Shown here piece after piece: positions 8,828 to 17,084 of a stretch of DNA of 64,000 bases. Under the pieces are notes generated by a model that did not search any database, was not told the origin of the DNA, and was given only the letters and a program-made list of their open reading frames with translations. Positions within the stretch are counted from its first letter, which is position 1; the number at the start of each line of letters is the position of its first letter. A program made the translations under genes and the position numbers. Source of the DNA: Nguyenibacter vanlangensis (GTDB lineage: Bacteria > Pseudomonadota > Alphaproteobacteria > Acetobacterales > Acetobacteraceae); assembly GCF_038719015.1 (NCBI RefSeq), contig NZ_CP152276.1, forward strand, positions 1,002,001 through 1,066,000, in the 5' to 3' direction.

Positions 8828-10159
8828 ATGGCTGACGGATCGGCACGCCCCCTGTTTCGGGCGGAAGCCCTTAAATGGCATCAGGAAGCCTGGATCGGCT
8901 CGGCGCAACTCGTGGAGCCGATCTCCGGGCGCATCGCCTCACTGTGTTCTGTGGTGCTGGTCGCAACAGCGTGTTTCTATGTCGCGTTCGGGACCTATAC
9001 ACGGCGGATCCACGCCAATGGTCTGATGCTGCCGCCGACCGGACTGGTGGTCGCCGAGGCGGACCAGAGCGGTATTGTCGCATCAACTCCGGTCAAAGAG
9101 GGGATGCATGTCACAGCTGGAGACCGGCTGTTTACCCTGGATGTTGAAAGTTGGTCCGAAGCCGGGCCGACCGGACGACAATCGCTGGATGATCTGGCGG
9201 CTGAGAGGGATCTGTTGACGGCGAGACGCGCGTTGTTGAACGCGGATGCTCCGGTCGAACTGGAATCGTTTCGGGACGAACTGACGGCGCTGGAAAAGCA
9301 GCAGACCATGCTGACCGAACAGGTTGGGCGGGACAATGCGTCCTTGCCACTGGTGGAACGGGCGATGAGTGAGATGCGGACAGCGATCGGCACCCATCTG
9401 GTGACGGAAAGCCAGTTCCAGAGCCAGCTTTATACCTATGTGCAGTTCATGAATACGCACTCGCAGACCTTGCGCACGCTGGTCGAAACGGGCGGCCAGA
9501 TTTCTGACCTGCGCTACAAGATCGATCGGCACCGCTACAAGGTGGATGAAGATCTGAACGACCTCGATGTGCGTCTGGCCGATATCAAGCGCCAGATTGC
9601 CCAGGCACGGGGCCAGGCCGGAACGGTCATCGACGCCCGTGTCAGCGGGACGGTGGACGGTATCCGTGCGTCGGTCGGGCAGCGCGTCGCGGCCGGCCAG
9701 CCCCTGGCCAGCATTCTTCCCGACAATGCCGAATTGCTGGCCGAGCTGTACGTGGATAGTCGGGCGGTCGGTTTCGTGCGGCCTGGGCAGCATGTGCTGC
9801 TGAAATATGCGGCCTATCCGTTCCAGAGATTCGGTTTGTATGACGGTACCGTCGTTGAAGTGACGAAGGCGCCCCTGCCGGAGCGGAATGGGTTCGTTTC
9901 CAGGGACAATGGCGATAGTGAGGCCAACAGCGCCTCGCCACGGCCACAAGGCGATACCTATCGTATTCGGGTGCGACCGGATCGGTCCTATGTGTTGGCC
10001 TATGGCCAGCAGGAGCGGCTGACGCCGGGGATGGCGGTGGAGGCGGAGATCGCGATCGATCGCCGTCGTCTGTATCAGTGGCTGCTTGATCCGGTCATCT
10101 CGATGACATCGACGCTGAAGTCGGTTTCCGGTGGTCCCGTGTCCAGGACGATGCCGTAA
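8828..10159 (+). CDS. CvaA/HlyD-type membrane fusion protein
   Basis: 443-residue periplasmic adaptor that bridges the ABC exporter and the TolC-like channel. PLFRAEALKWHQE followed by one transmembrane helix (about residues 36-56, ASLCSVVLVATACFYVAFG) and GTYTRRIHANG is the CvaA pattern of colicin V-type exporters. It continues with a lipoyl-like half (GIVASTPVKEGMHVTAGDRL), a coiled coil (about 115-270), the second lipoyl half (SGTVDGIRASVGQRVAAGQP) and the C-terminal RRRLYQWLLDPV. An alternative GTG start at 8777 would add 17 residues; neither start has a clear ribosome binding site. It overlaps the ABC gene as TAATG. Confidence 0.9.
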   Translation: MADGSARPLFRAEALKWHQEAWIGSAQLVEPISGRIASLCSVVLVATACFYVAFGTYTRRIHANGLMLPPTGLVVAEADQSGIVASTPVKEGMHVTAGDRLFTLDVESWSEAGPTGRQSLDDLAAERDLLTARRALLNADAPVELESFRDELTALEKQQTMLTEQVGRDNASLPLVERAMSEMRTAIGTHLVTESQFQSQLYTYVQFMNTHSQTLRTLVETGGQISDLRYKIDRHRYKVDEDLNDLDVRLADIKRQIAQARGQAGTVIDARVSGTVDGIRASVGQRVAAGQPLASILPDNAELLAELYVDSRAVGFVRPGQHVLLKYAAYPFQRFGLYDGTVVEVTKAPLPERNGFVSRDNGDSEANSASPRPQGDTYRIRVRPDRSYVLAYGQQERLTPGMAVEAEIAIDRRRLYQWLLDPVISMTSTLKSVSGGPVSRTMP

Positions 10160-12258
10160 TGCTGCGGCCGATCCAGACCGGGTTTCGCCGAAAACTCCCC
10201 GTTATCCTGCAAACCGAGACAGCGGAATGCGGGTTGGCCTGCCTGGCGATGATCTTGTGTGCCCATGGGCATCTGATCGATCTGGCCTCCCTGCGTCGAC
10301 AGGCTGCGGTGTCTGGGTCCGGCCTCAACCTGCGGTCTCTGATGCGGATTGCCGACCGGTTCGGGTTGCATAGCCGGCCGGTCAAGCTCGATCTACCGGC
10401 GCTGGCGAAGCTATCTCTGCCTTGTGTCCTGCATTGGGATTTCAACCATTTCGTGGTGCTGGTGAAAGCCGGCGAGAAAGAGATCCTGATCCACGATCCG
10501 GCACGGGGCGCGCGCAGGCTGACGCTGGACGAAGCGTCGCGACATTTTACCGGTGTGGCCCTGGAATTGACTCCGGCAGCCGCATTCGAGAAGCGCGACG
10601 AACGCCGGCTGCTGAGCATCGGCGACATGTTCCGCCATATCGCGGGATTGAAGGGAGCGCTACTGGCCCTGGGTGGTCTTTCTCTGGGTCTGGAATTCAT
10701 TGCCCTGGCCAATCCCATGCTGGCGCAGGTGATCATCGACGAGGTACTGACGACGGGAGACCGTTCCCTGCTGTGGACGATCGCCGCCGGTCTGGTGCTT
10801 CTGGTGGTCTTGCAGGGGGTGATCGCGACCTTTCGTTCATGGATGGTCATGCTGCTGTCCACGCGAATCTCCGTGCAATGGAATGTCAGTCTGTTTTCCC
10901 ATCTGATGGGCTTGCCGCAGGACTATTTTGCGAAACGGGGGGCGGGTGACATTCTCTCGCGTTTTGCCAGCCTGGGGACGATCCAGCAGACCTTTACGAC
11001 CGACCTAGTGCAAAGCGTGATGGACGGTCTGATGGCGATCGGCATGTTCGTCATGATCGTGATCTATGGGAAATGGCTGACGGCGATTGTCGCTGTGTCT
11101 TCTCTGCTCGATCTGATGGTGCGGATCGTCCTGTTTGAACCCTATCGGGAAATGTCTGAAGAGGCGCTGATGCATGAAGCGGCCCAGCAGGGCCATTTCC
11201 TGGAAACTTTGCGCGGGATGCGCAGCATCAAGTTGCTGTCCCTGGAAGGACGACGGAAGATTGCCTGGGGAAACAGGCTGGTCGACAGCATCAATGCGGG
11301 GTTGAATATCCAGCGATACGATCTGATTTTCGCGCGGACACAGGAAGCTCTGTTCGGGCTTGATCGCGTACTGATGCTGGTTCTCGGTGCCCGGATGGTG
11401 ATCTCGGCCGAGATGTCGGTCGGGATGCTGGTGGCATTTCTGAGCTACCGGGATCAATTTGCAAGCCGCTTTGGGAGCCTAGTGACGGCCGGGTTCAAGA
11501 TCCGGAATTTGAAAGTGCAGTGTGACCGGCTTTCTGATATCGCTCTCGCCGAAGCTGAGGTGACCGATCAGGTTCAGGCTCCGCTGTCCGCTCCAGCGTT
11601 AGTCGACGTCAAGTCCGATGTGCCGGTCATCGAATGTCGAAATATCGGGTATCGGTATGGCAGGGAAGATTCCTGGGTGTTCCGAGGTGTCAATCTACAG
11701 GTGCCGGCCGGAAAAAGTCTGGCTATTACGGGGCCCTCCGGTTGCGGCAAGTCGACCTTGTTGGCGATCATGATGGGGTTGGTCCAGCCGGAAGAGGGGC
11801 AGGTGCTGTGGAATGGCGTCGAGCTTGGCCCTGCAAACCGGGAAGCATATCGATCGCAGATCGCCGGTGTGCTTCAGGACGATATTCTGTTATCGGGAAG
11901 TATCGCCGAAAACATTGCCGGCTTTGATGAAAACATGGATTGGGGTTGGATGATTGAATGTGCGAGTAACGCGCAGATCCTTGACGACATTCAGCGCATG
12001 CCCATGGGATTCGAAACTCTGATCAACGAAATGGGACATACTCTTTCAGGGGGACAACGGCAGCGCGTTATTTTGGCTAGAGCATTTTACCGTAAATCAC
12101 TGATTTTATTTCTTGATGAGGCAACGAGCAATTTGGATTTTGTTTCGGAACAATCTGTCGAAAATTTCCTTCAATTGACAAAAACCACACGAATTATAGT
12201 TACACATAGAAAAAATATCGCTGAAAACGCAAATAATATATTTCAAATGCTTAAATGA
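10159..12258 (+). CDS. Peptidase-containing ABC transporter (C39 family, CvaB-like)
   Basis: 699 residues. The N-terminal C39 protease domain has the oxyanion Gln18 and catalytic Cys24 (QTETAECGLACLAM), His97 (WDFNHFVVL) and Asp113 (IHDPARG), so it should cut leader peptides after a double glycine. A six-helix transmembrane domain (about 165-440) follows. The ATPase domain has Walker A GPSGCGKST at residue ~525, signature LSGGQRQRV at ~629 and Walker B LILFLDEATSNLD. It is coupled to the CvaA-like gene. The only double-glycine peptide I found nearby is the one at 14495-14662, the likely substrate. Base composition falls toward the AT-rich 3' end. Confidence 0.93.
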   Translation: MLRPIQTGFRRKLPVILQTETAECGLACLAMILCAHGHLIDLASLRRQAAVSGSGLNLRSLMRIADRFGLHSRPVKLDLPALAKLSLPCVLHWDFNHFVVLVKAGEKEILIHDPARGARRLTLDEASRHFTGVALELTPAAAFEKRDERRLLSIGDMFRHIAGLKGALLALGGLSLGLEFIALANPMLAQVIIDEVLTTGDRSLLWTIAAGLVLLVVLQGVIATFRSWMVMLLSTRISVQWNVSLFSHLMGLPQDYFAKRGAGDILSRFASLGTIQQTFTTDLVQSVMDGLMAIGMFVMIVIYGKWLTAIVAVSSLLDLMVRIVLFEPYREMSEEALMHEAAQQGHFLETLRGMRSIKLLSLEGRRKIAWGNRLVDSINAGLNIQRYDLIFARTQEALFGLDRVLMLVLGARMVISAEMSVGMLVAFLSYRDQFASRFGSLVTAGFKIRNLKVQCDRLSDIALAEAEVTDQVQAPLSAPALVDVKSDVPVIECRNIGYRYGREDSWVFRGVNLQVPAGKSLAITGPSGCGKSTLLAIMMGLVQPEEGQVLWNGVELGPANREAYRSQIAGVLQDDILLSGSIAENIAGFDENMDWGWMIECASNAQILDDIQRMPMGFETLINEMGHTLSGGQRQRVILARAFYRKSLILFLDEATSNLDFVSEQSVENFLQLTKTTRIIVTHRKNIAENANNIFQMLK

Positions 12259-12354
12259 TATTGCGACGAGAGAAAACGCTCCCGCCTTTATGGGTCGTCC
12301 ATTTCGCATGGAGCGCCTAAAAAACTCGTCGTAGCGAGAAGTTGGTATCGCTGC
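12259..12354. other. Convergent gap between exporter and peptide operon
   Basis: About 96 bases between two convergent genes. It contains short inverted repeats (GCGACGAG near 12263 with CTCGTCGT near 12325, and GGTATCGC near 12344 with GCGATGCC near 12362) that could form stem-loops and end transcription from either side. No T-run terminator is obvious. Confidence 0.35.
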
Positions 12355-13374
12355 CTATAAGGCGATGCCTTGGTATCGATAGGTAAGAAAATTTCTTATG
12401 GATCGTGCAACCAATGTTGTAAGTGAATTATTAAAATAACGGTCGAGCCATGCCCATTGCCCCCCCGGGTTTATCTCAAGAAAGACAGGATTTCCGCATT
12501 TATCGATGATAACGTCTACCACAGCCAAGTTTAAATTTAAACGCTCGCATAAAGACAGTAGGTTAATTTTTAATGATTCTGGTATTTCTGAAATCTCAAA
12601 AATTTCCTTGTTGAGTTGTTCAGTCCTCCAGTCAATTTTTGCCGTCTCTGAGTTCTGAGAATTCACCTTAATGGAGATTATTTCAGATAATATAATTAAA
12701 ATCCTCAGTTCGTACTTTTTATCGACGTAATTCTGCAATTGATTTGGGCAAGATTCTAAGTAAAATTTACCATTTTTAATGGCATCCTTCGATATTTCGG
12801 TCGTAAGAATTATGTTATTTGCATCATGCATAGGCTGCGAAAGAGTTTTGTAAACAACTCTACTGTCATAAAATAGGGAAAGTAAATCATCATTATTATT
12901 AGATATGATCGTTTTTGGTACGTGGAGTCCCATTTCTTTCGCAATAGTTAATTGTAATATTTTATTATCGGCAATTTTTTCTGCACTTGGATTGTTTAGC
13001 CAAACTGCGTTTGGCAAAAGCGCCGGCAAAGATTCAACAAAACGACACCACTCACGAAATCGAAAATGGTCATCAGGAGTAAGGTCTTTATCAAATGGAG
13101 GGGAAAGATGAAATGTTTTCACTCTCCAGAATACACAATCGATTTCAGAAAAGGAGAATGATACTCCATCGTCCGCAGTAAATCTTGGATCAATTCCATC
13201 TATGTTGGACCATCTGATATAGAAATTCTTCCTGTTTTTAGGCTCTAAATCCAGTATAAAAACATTGAATCCTTCCTTTTTTAAAAAAGAAGAAAGCTTC
13301 TCCACGTGCTCGTCAGGCAAAAGTCCTATTAATAAGCAGGTGAATGCCCGATTAGGTATATTTTTATCCTTCAC
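12355..13374 (-). CDS. ATP-grasp peptide ligase of the graspetide (MvdC/MvdD-like) type
   Basis: 339 residues. ATP-grasp enzymes of this group activate Asp/Glu side-chain carboxylates with ATP and join them to Thr/Ser (ester) or Lys (amide) side chains of a precursor peptide. Visible marks are VWLNNPSAEKIADNKILQL (125-142), the ATP-binding lysine region VVYKTLSQ (173-180), QNYVDKKYELRIL (214-226), and the closing metal/ATP motif VFLEINPGGQWAWLD (297-311), diagnostic of peptide maturases. The start is a GTG at 13374 with GGAG about 7 bases upstream; it overlaps the DUF6624 gene by 11 bases. Composition is strongly AT-rich compared with the genome, suggesting horizontal transfer. Confidence 0.85.
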   Translation of the reverse strand: MKDKNIPNRAFTCLLIGLLPDEHVEKLSSFLKKEGFNVFILDLEPKNRKNFYIRWSNIDGIDPRFTADDGVSFSFSEIDCVFWRVKTFHLSPPFDKDLTPDDHFRFREWCRFVESLPALLPNAVWLNNPSAEKIADNKILQLTIAKEMGLHVPKTIISNNNDDLLSLFYDSRVVYKTLSQPMHDANNIILTTEISKDAIKNGKFYLESCPNQLQNYVDKKYELRILIILSEIISIKVNSQNSETAKIDWRTEQLNKEIFEISEIPESLKINLLSLCERLNLNLAVVDVIIDKCGNPVFLEINPGGQWAWLDRYFNNSLTTLVARSIRNFLTYRYQGIAL

Positions 13375-14413
13375 ATTTTTCTCCGTATGCTTTTTTCAGC
13401 GATTCAGCATATAATCTTAATCTAATCAGGCCAAATCTCTTTCTCTCGTGATCAACGTTACTGGGTGTTTTTATAGGAAAAGGAACCCATTTTCCTGAGA
13501 TGCACTGGAATTGTGTCCCGAATGTTTGTTTCCCATGTAAATATAGGTCAATTCTGTCCTTAAATTCTGTATACTGTTGGCCCGTTAGTTTATTATTTTG
13601 ATACCATGTTAAAATATGGTTTGATGCAGATACTTGAAATGCCATATCAGACGTGACATGTTGTATAATCAAAAAAGCTGCTTGATTGACGTCACGAGGG
13701 CTTGTTGTGAAATATTTCCATCCCTTTTTTTCAATTATATGCTCAAATTGGGATATTCTTTCCGAGTCTTCTTCGGAAAGATAATTTCCAAGTGTATTCG
13801 TGACGATTTTTTGGACATCATTATCAAATTTATTCTTCATACCGTATTCAATATACGTATCTCTATCAACCTGATCTTCCTCTGCCAAAAGCTTTATAAG
13901 ATCGTCATCCTGCAGGGTAATTGTTTTTTGTCGGTTATGCATTTCTTTTACTGCAAATAAAATAGCATTCAGTTGATCATCAGCTACTGTCAATACTTTT
14001 GAAAGATCGGAATAAGACCGAAATAAATTCACGTTTTTGACAAAAAATAAAACGCTCCTACATATACCATTTTGGTACGGCGCAAGAACTAGATGAGAAA
14101 ATTCTATTTTCAAATCATTTAATTTATTCTCTTGATTTTTTTTATCCTGCACTTGACAATCATTTAAATATTTTTTTATTTCTCCCCATTGTTGTTTTTC
14201 TTCAGCAGTGGCATCTGCGAAGGCGCCACGTGCCCATTGGTAATGGTTTGGGTTAAAATGGGAGTTTTTAATATATTTTTTGAGTATAGGTGGAGGATTT
14301 ATTTCCGATGAATAGCAGAGTTTAGGATATAATAAATAAAATATTAAAATATAAGATGATACATCGCGAAAGCTCATAACCATCCTATCGTGTGTGGTCA
14401 AAAAATCTTTCAT
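13364..14413 (-). CDS. DUF6624 domain protein in the peptide operon
   Basis: 349 residues from the ATG at 14413. The C-terminal half matches the DUF6624 pattern: LLAEEDQVDRDTY, AAFLIIQHVTSDMAFQ, GKQTFGTQFQ and GKWVPFPIKTPSNVDHERK. The N-terminus carries a hydrophobic stretch (SSYILIFYLLYPKLCYSSE) that looks like a signal peptide or anchor, so the protein may act in the envelope. Other starts are possible: an ATG at 14377 has AGG 6-8 bases upstream and gives a cleaner signal peptide, while TTG at 14449 gives a longer form. The middle (about 60-180) is unassigned. Its place between precursor and ligase suggests a role in maturation, export or immunity (inference). Very AT-rich. Confidence 0.75.
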   Translation of the reverse strand: MKDFLTTHDRMVMSFRDVSSYILIFYLLYPKLCYSSEINPPPILKKYIKNSHFNPNHYQWARGAFADATAEEKQQWGEIKKYLNDCQVQDKKNQENKLNDLKIEFSHLVLAPYQNGICRSVLFFVKNVNLFRSYSDLSKVLTVADDQLNAILFAVKEMHNRQKTITLQDDDLIKLLAEEDQVDRDTYIEYGMKNKFDNDVQKIVTNTLGNYLSEEDSERISQFEHIIEKKGWKYFTTSPRDVNQAAFLIIQHVTSDMAFQVSASNHILTWYQNNKLTGQQYTEFKDRIDLYLHGKQTFGTQFQCISGKWVPFPIKTPSNVDHERKRFGLIRLRLYAESLKKAYGEKCEG

Positions 14414-14494
14414 TTGTTTGGAAGAAAAACACGAAGACACGTTATACAACGATATCTTCGTGGCAGCATGAAAGACTGATTTAGAAAAAATATA

Positions 14495-14662
14495 TTAAGG
14501 GTTTGTGTCGAATTTATTATTTTGATTGGGAGTTACAATAATAGTACTCCCATTGTCTCCGCCCCCGGACACTTGACTGATCTCGTCGGCACTAAGGATC
14601 TCTTTGACAGGGCGAGCAAGCTTTGATCCAAAGCTTGTGCTGACAGTCGACGTTTCTTTCAT
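14495..14662 (-). CDS. Double-glycine precursor peptide (candidate graspetide-like RiPP)
   Basis: 55 residues, ATG at 14662 to TAA at 14495-14497, with GGAAAG about 10 bases upstream of the start. The leader begins MKETSTVSTSFGSKLARPV and ends KEILSADEISQVSGG, a textbook double-glycine leader for C39 peptidases. The core after Gly34 starts GDNGSTIIVTPNQ and ends NNKFDTNP (21 residues). It holds acceptor and donor side chains usable by an ATP-grasp ligase: Asp36, Asp52, Ser39, Thr40, Thr44, Lys50, Thr53. It is the first gene of the minus-strand operon with DUF6624 and the ligase. Ring pattern and exact cleavage site are not visible from sequence. Confidence 0.85.
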   Translation of the reverse strand: MKETSTVSTSFGSKLARPVKEILSADEISQVSGGGDNGSTIIVTPNQNNKFDTNP

Positions 14663-14797
14663 GATTACATGTCTTTCCGATAAGAGGAAGTGAACATAGA
14701 GATTTGAGTATCTTCAGATCATTGTGGCAAATTAATAATATTAAAAATTTTTTTATATTACGCAACCTATTAAGTGTTCAGTCTCGGAACCAAACAC
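14663..14797 (-). promoter_or_regulatory. AT-rich promoter region of the peptide operon
   Basis: About 135 bases between the precursor start and the IS1380-type element, very AT-rich around 14730-14765. The operon promoter should lie here or read out of the IS element. I could not pick one -35/-10 pair with confidence. Confidence 0.4.
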
Positions 14798-16399
14798 CTA
14801 GCCCGGATTATGCGTGAGGGTTGGCGGGTATGGGCGTAACGCCTTGATCTGTCCTAGGATTTTGGTATCGACGCCAAAACCCACCTGCTCTGGACCGCGC
14901 CATGCTCGCCGCTGAGCCTATCGCTTTTCTACCCGGCCTGTCACCGGTCTGCGGCAAGCCGATCGAGGCCCGTTTCGACGAAGCCCTGATGTCCTCGGAC
15001 GGCGGCTTGCTGGCACTGCGGGAGATCGAGCAGCGTCTCGGCATTGCCCGGCGCCTGGCGGCCTGCATTGACGATCCGCGGGCGCCGGAACGCGTCGTGC
15101 ATTCGCTCGACGGGATCATGCGTTTTCGTATGCTGATGATCGCCGCGGGTTATAAGGACGGCAACGACGCTGACAGCCTGCGCACCGATCCCATGTTCAA
15201 GCTGGCGATGGACCGGCTGCCGGAGCACCGGGATCTCTGTTCGCAATCCACCGTATCGCGCACCGAAAATCTGCCGGACCGCCGCATGCTTCTCCGTATG
15301 GGCCATGCGATGGTTGAGCACTACTGCCACAGCTTCCGGCAGACGCCGCGCCGCATCGTACTCGATATCGACGATACCTTCGACGCCGTTCACGGAGACC
15401 AGCAGCTTCGTCTCTTCAACGCCCACTACGACGCTTATGGCTTCCAGCCGATTGTGGTGTTCGACGGCGAGGGCCGCATGGTTGCCGCGGTGCTGCGTCC
15501 CGCCTGTCGGCCGAAGGGGTCACAGATCGTCAAATGGCTGCGCCGGCTGATCCGCGCCATGCGTACCCATTGGCCCCGCGTCGAGATCCTCCTGCGCGCC
15601 GACAGCCACTACTGCACACCCGAGGTGCTGCGTTTCTGCCGTGCCGAGGCGCTGGACTATGTTCTCGGTGTCGCTTCCACCACGACGCTGCGCAAGCATG
15701 TCACAGCCCTGGAGGCCAGCGTGGCGGGCCGCGCCCATGGCGGCAGTGGAAAGCTGCGCCGGTTCAAGGAATTCCATGACGCCGCCGCAAGCTGGGATCG
15801 CGTCGAGCGCATCGTCGCACGCGTCGAAGCCGGACCTCAGGGCGTCGACACGCGGTTCATCGTCACCAGCATCAAGGGGGTCCGCGGACGCGTCGTCTAC
15901 CAGAACCTCTACTGGTGCCCGCGGTCAGGCCGAAAACCACATCAAGGCATGGAAGACGCACCTGGCGGCCGATCGCACATCGTGCTGCCGCGCCGCCGCC
16001 AACCAGATGCGCCTGTTCCTTCACATCGGTGCCTACTGGCTGATGTGGGCCTTGAGGGCCGCCATGCCACGCCGTTCATCGTGGCGAACGGCCCAGTTCG
16101 ACACCTTGTGCCTGCGTCTGATCAAGCTCGCCGTCAGGGTCGTCGTGCAGAAACGCAAAGTCCGCCTGCATCTGCCGCGCGCCACGCCGGATCAGGCCAT
16201 CTTCTCCTGCGCGCTCATGCGGCTGCCCGGAATGATCGTCTGATCCACGGGGCTCATGCCCCGTCTCCGCCCCGCATCCCGCCAACCCAAACGCCGAACA
16301 CCGCCGCGACCGTCAAACCCTCTCAAAAGGAGCGCGCCCTTGCGCCTGCAGCCTCGACACGCGCTCAATATGCCAACCCTCATGCATTATCCGGGCTAG
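14798..16399 (+). mobile_element. IS1380-family insertion sequence (1602 bp)
   Basis: Terminal inverted repeats are clear: the left end reads CTAGCCCGGATTATGCGTGA and the right end, on the other strand, CTAGCCCGGATAATGCATGA, both continuing GGGTTGGC, i.e. 28 bases with two mismatches. The single transposase gene inside matches IS1380-type DDE enzymes. No exact target duplication is visible (left flank ...ACAC, right flank TCAC...), perhaps through later mutation. The element lies 135 bases upstream of the precursor-peptide gene. Confidence 0.9.
14902..16243 (+). pseudogene. IS1380-family transposase, frameshifted
   Basis: The reading frame from ATG 14902 (FDEALMSSDGGLLALREIEQ, VLDIDDTFDAVHGDQQLRLF, LLRADSHYCTPEVLRFCR) is intact to about 15914. 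There an extra G in TACTGGTGCC shifts the frame. Removing one base gives NLYCARGQAENHIKAWKTHL and then the normal C-terminus through FLHIGAYWLMWALRAAMPRR to a stop at 16243. The first two catalytic acidic residues lie before the break and the essential C-terminal part after it. This copy is therefore probably inactive unless recoding occurs. Confidence 0.85.
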
Positions 16400-16744
16400 T
16401 CACTTAAAACTGAAATGGGCTTCATTATATTCTTCTCTTGTTGCAAGGATGGGAGCGGAAAGATGTAGCAAAGCTCCATGCACCGACTGTCCACGCCGAT
16501 GTGATTACGTCCCAACCTCGATCGGTAAACCCTAGAATCTTCGACATGCTTTGCTCCTTATGCAAATGGATGGATGGCAGGCAGCCGTCTCCTTATGTTG
16601 GATGATAATCGACAGCACGGCATAATCGCACGTAATCCCCGCCGCCACTATCGTCGGCGTAGCGTGCCGCCACAGTTCAGATTGGGACCGTGCCGAGGCA
16701 CTTAGAATCCGTCCAAGATCATTATCTGCGATTACAGAGTTTCT
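16400..16744. other. No recognisable gene between the two IS relics
   Basis: The right flank of the IS1380-type element, leading into the decayed end of an IS5-like transposase frame. The open frame here continues the transposase fragment without further family similarity. Confidence 0.4.
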
Positions 16745-17050
16745 GCCCCTCAAGCGAACTAGCGCATTGTAATCAAGACACTCCCAATCCTTGCTCAGGC
16801 GTCGGCAGCGGTTCAGCCAGGCGATGAAGCGCTCCACAATCCATCGGTTGGGCAGGACTATGAATTGGCCGGCGTCACTGCGCCACACGATCCCGACGTT
16901 CACGGAGCGGCAGACCCTGGCCAGCCCTTTGTGGAACTTTTCCCCTTGATAGCCGGCATCGGCATAGAGTTTCAGCTAGAATGGATAAAGGCCGAACAGG
17001 ATCGCCATCGGCACGACGCCGCCATCGCGGTCCTGGATGGGCGTGGCCCG
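16745..17050 (-). pseudogene. IS5-family transposase remnant (C-terminal part)
   Basis: The minus strand reads QDRDGGVVPMAILFGLYPF, a TAG stop at 16976-16978, LKLYADAGYQGEKFHKGLAR and then FIVLPNRWIVERFIAWLNRC with RRLSKDWECLDYNALV. This is the C-terminal DDE part of IS5-type transposases, with the YADAGYQG and WxVER-F-WLNR motifs. The N-terminal half is absent, an in-frame stop interrupts it and the far C-terminus has decayed, so it is a dead fragment. Confidence 0.8.
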
Positions 17051-17084
17051 CCATTCCCCACGTCCCGATCGGCAGGCGTCAGCC

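Noticed and set aside
14794..16403. 4-bp target duplication of the IS1380-type element
   Set aside because: Flanks read ACAC and TCAC; only CAC is shared and out of register, so no duplication is claimed.
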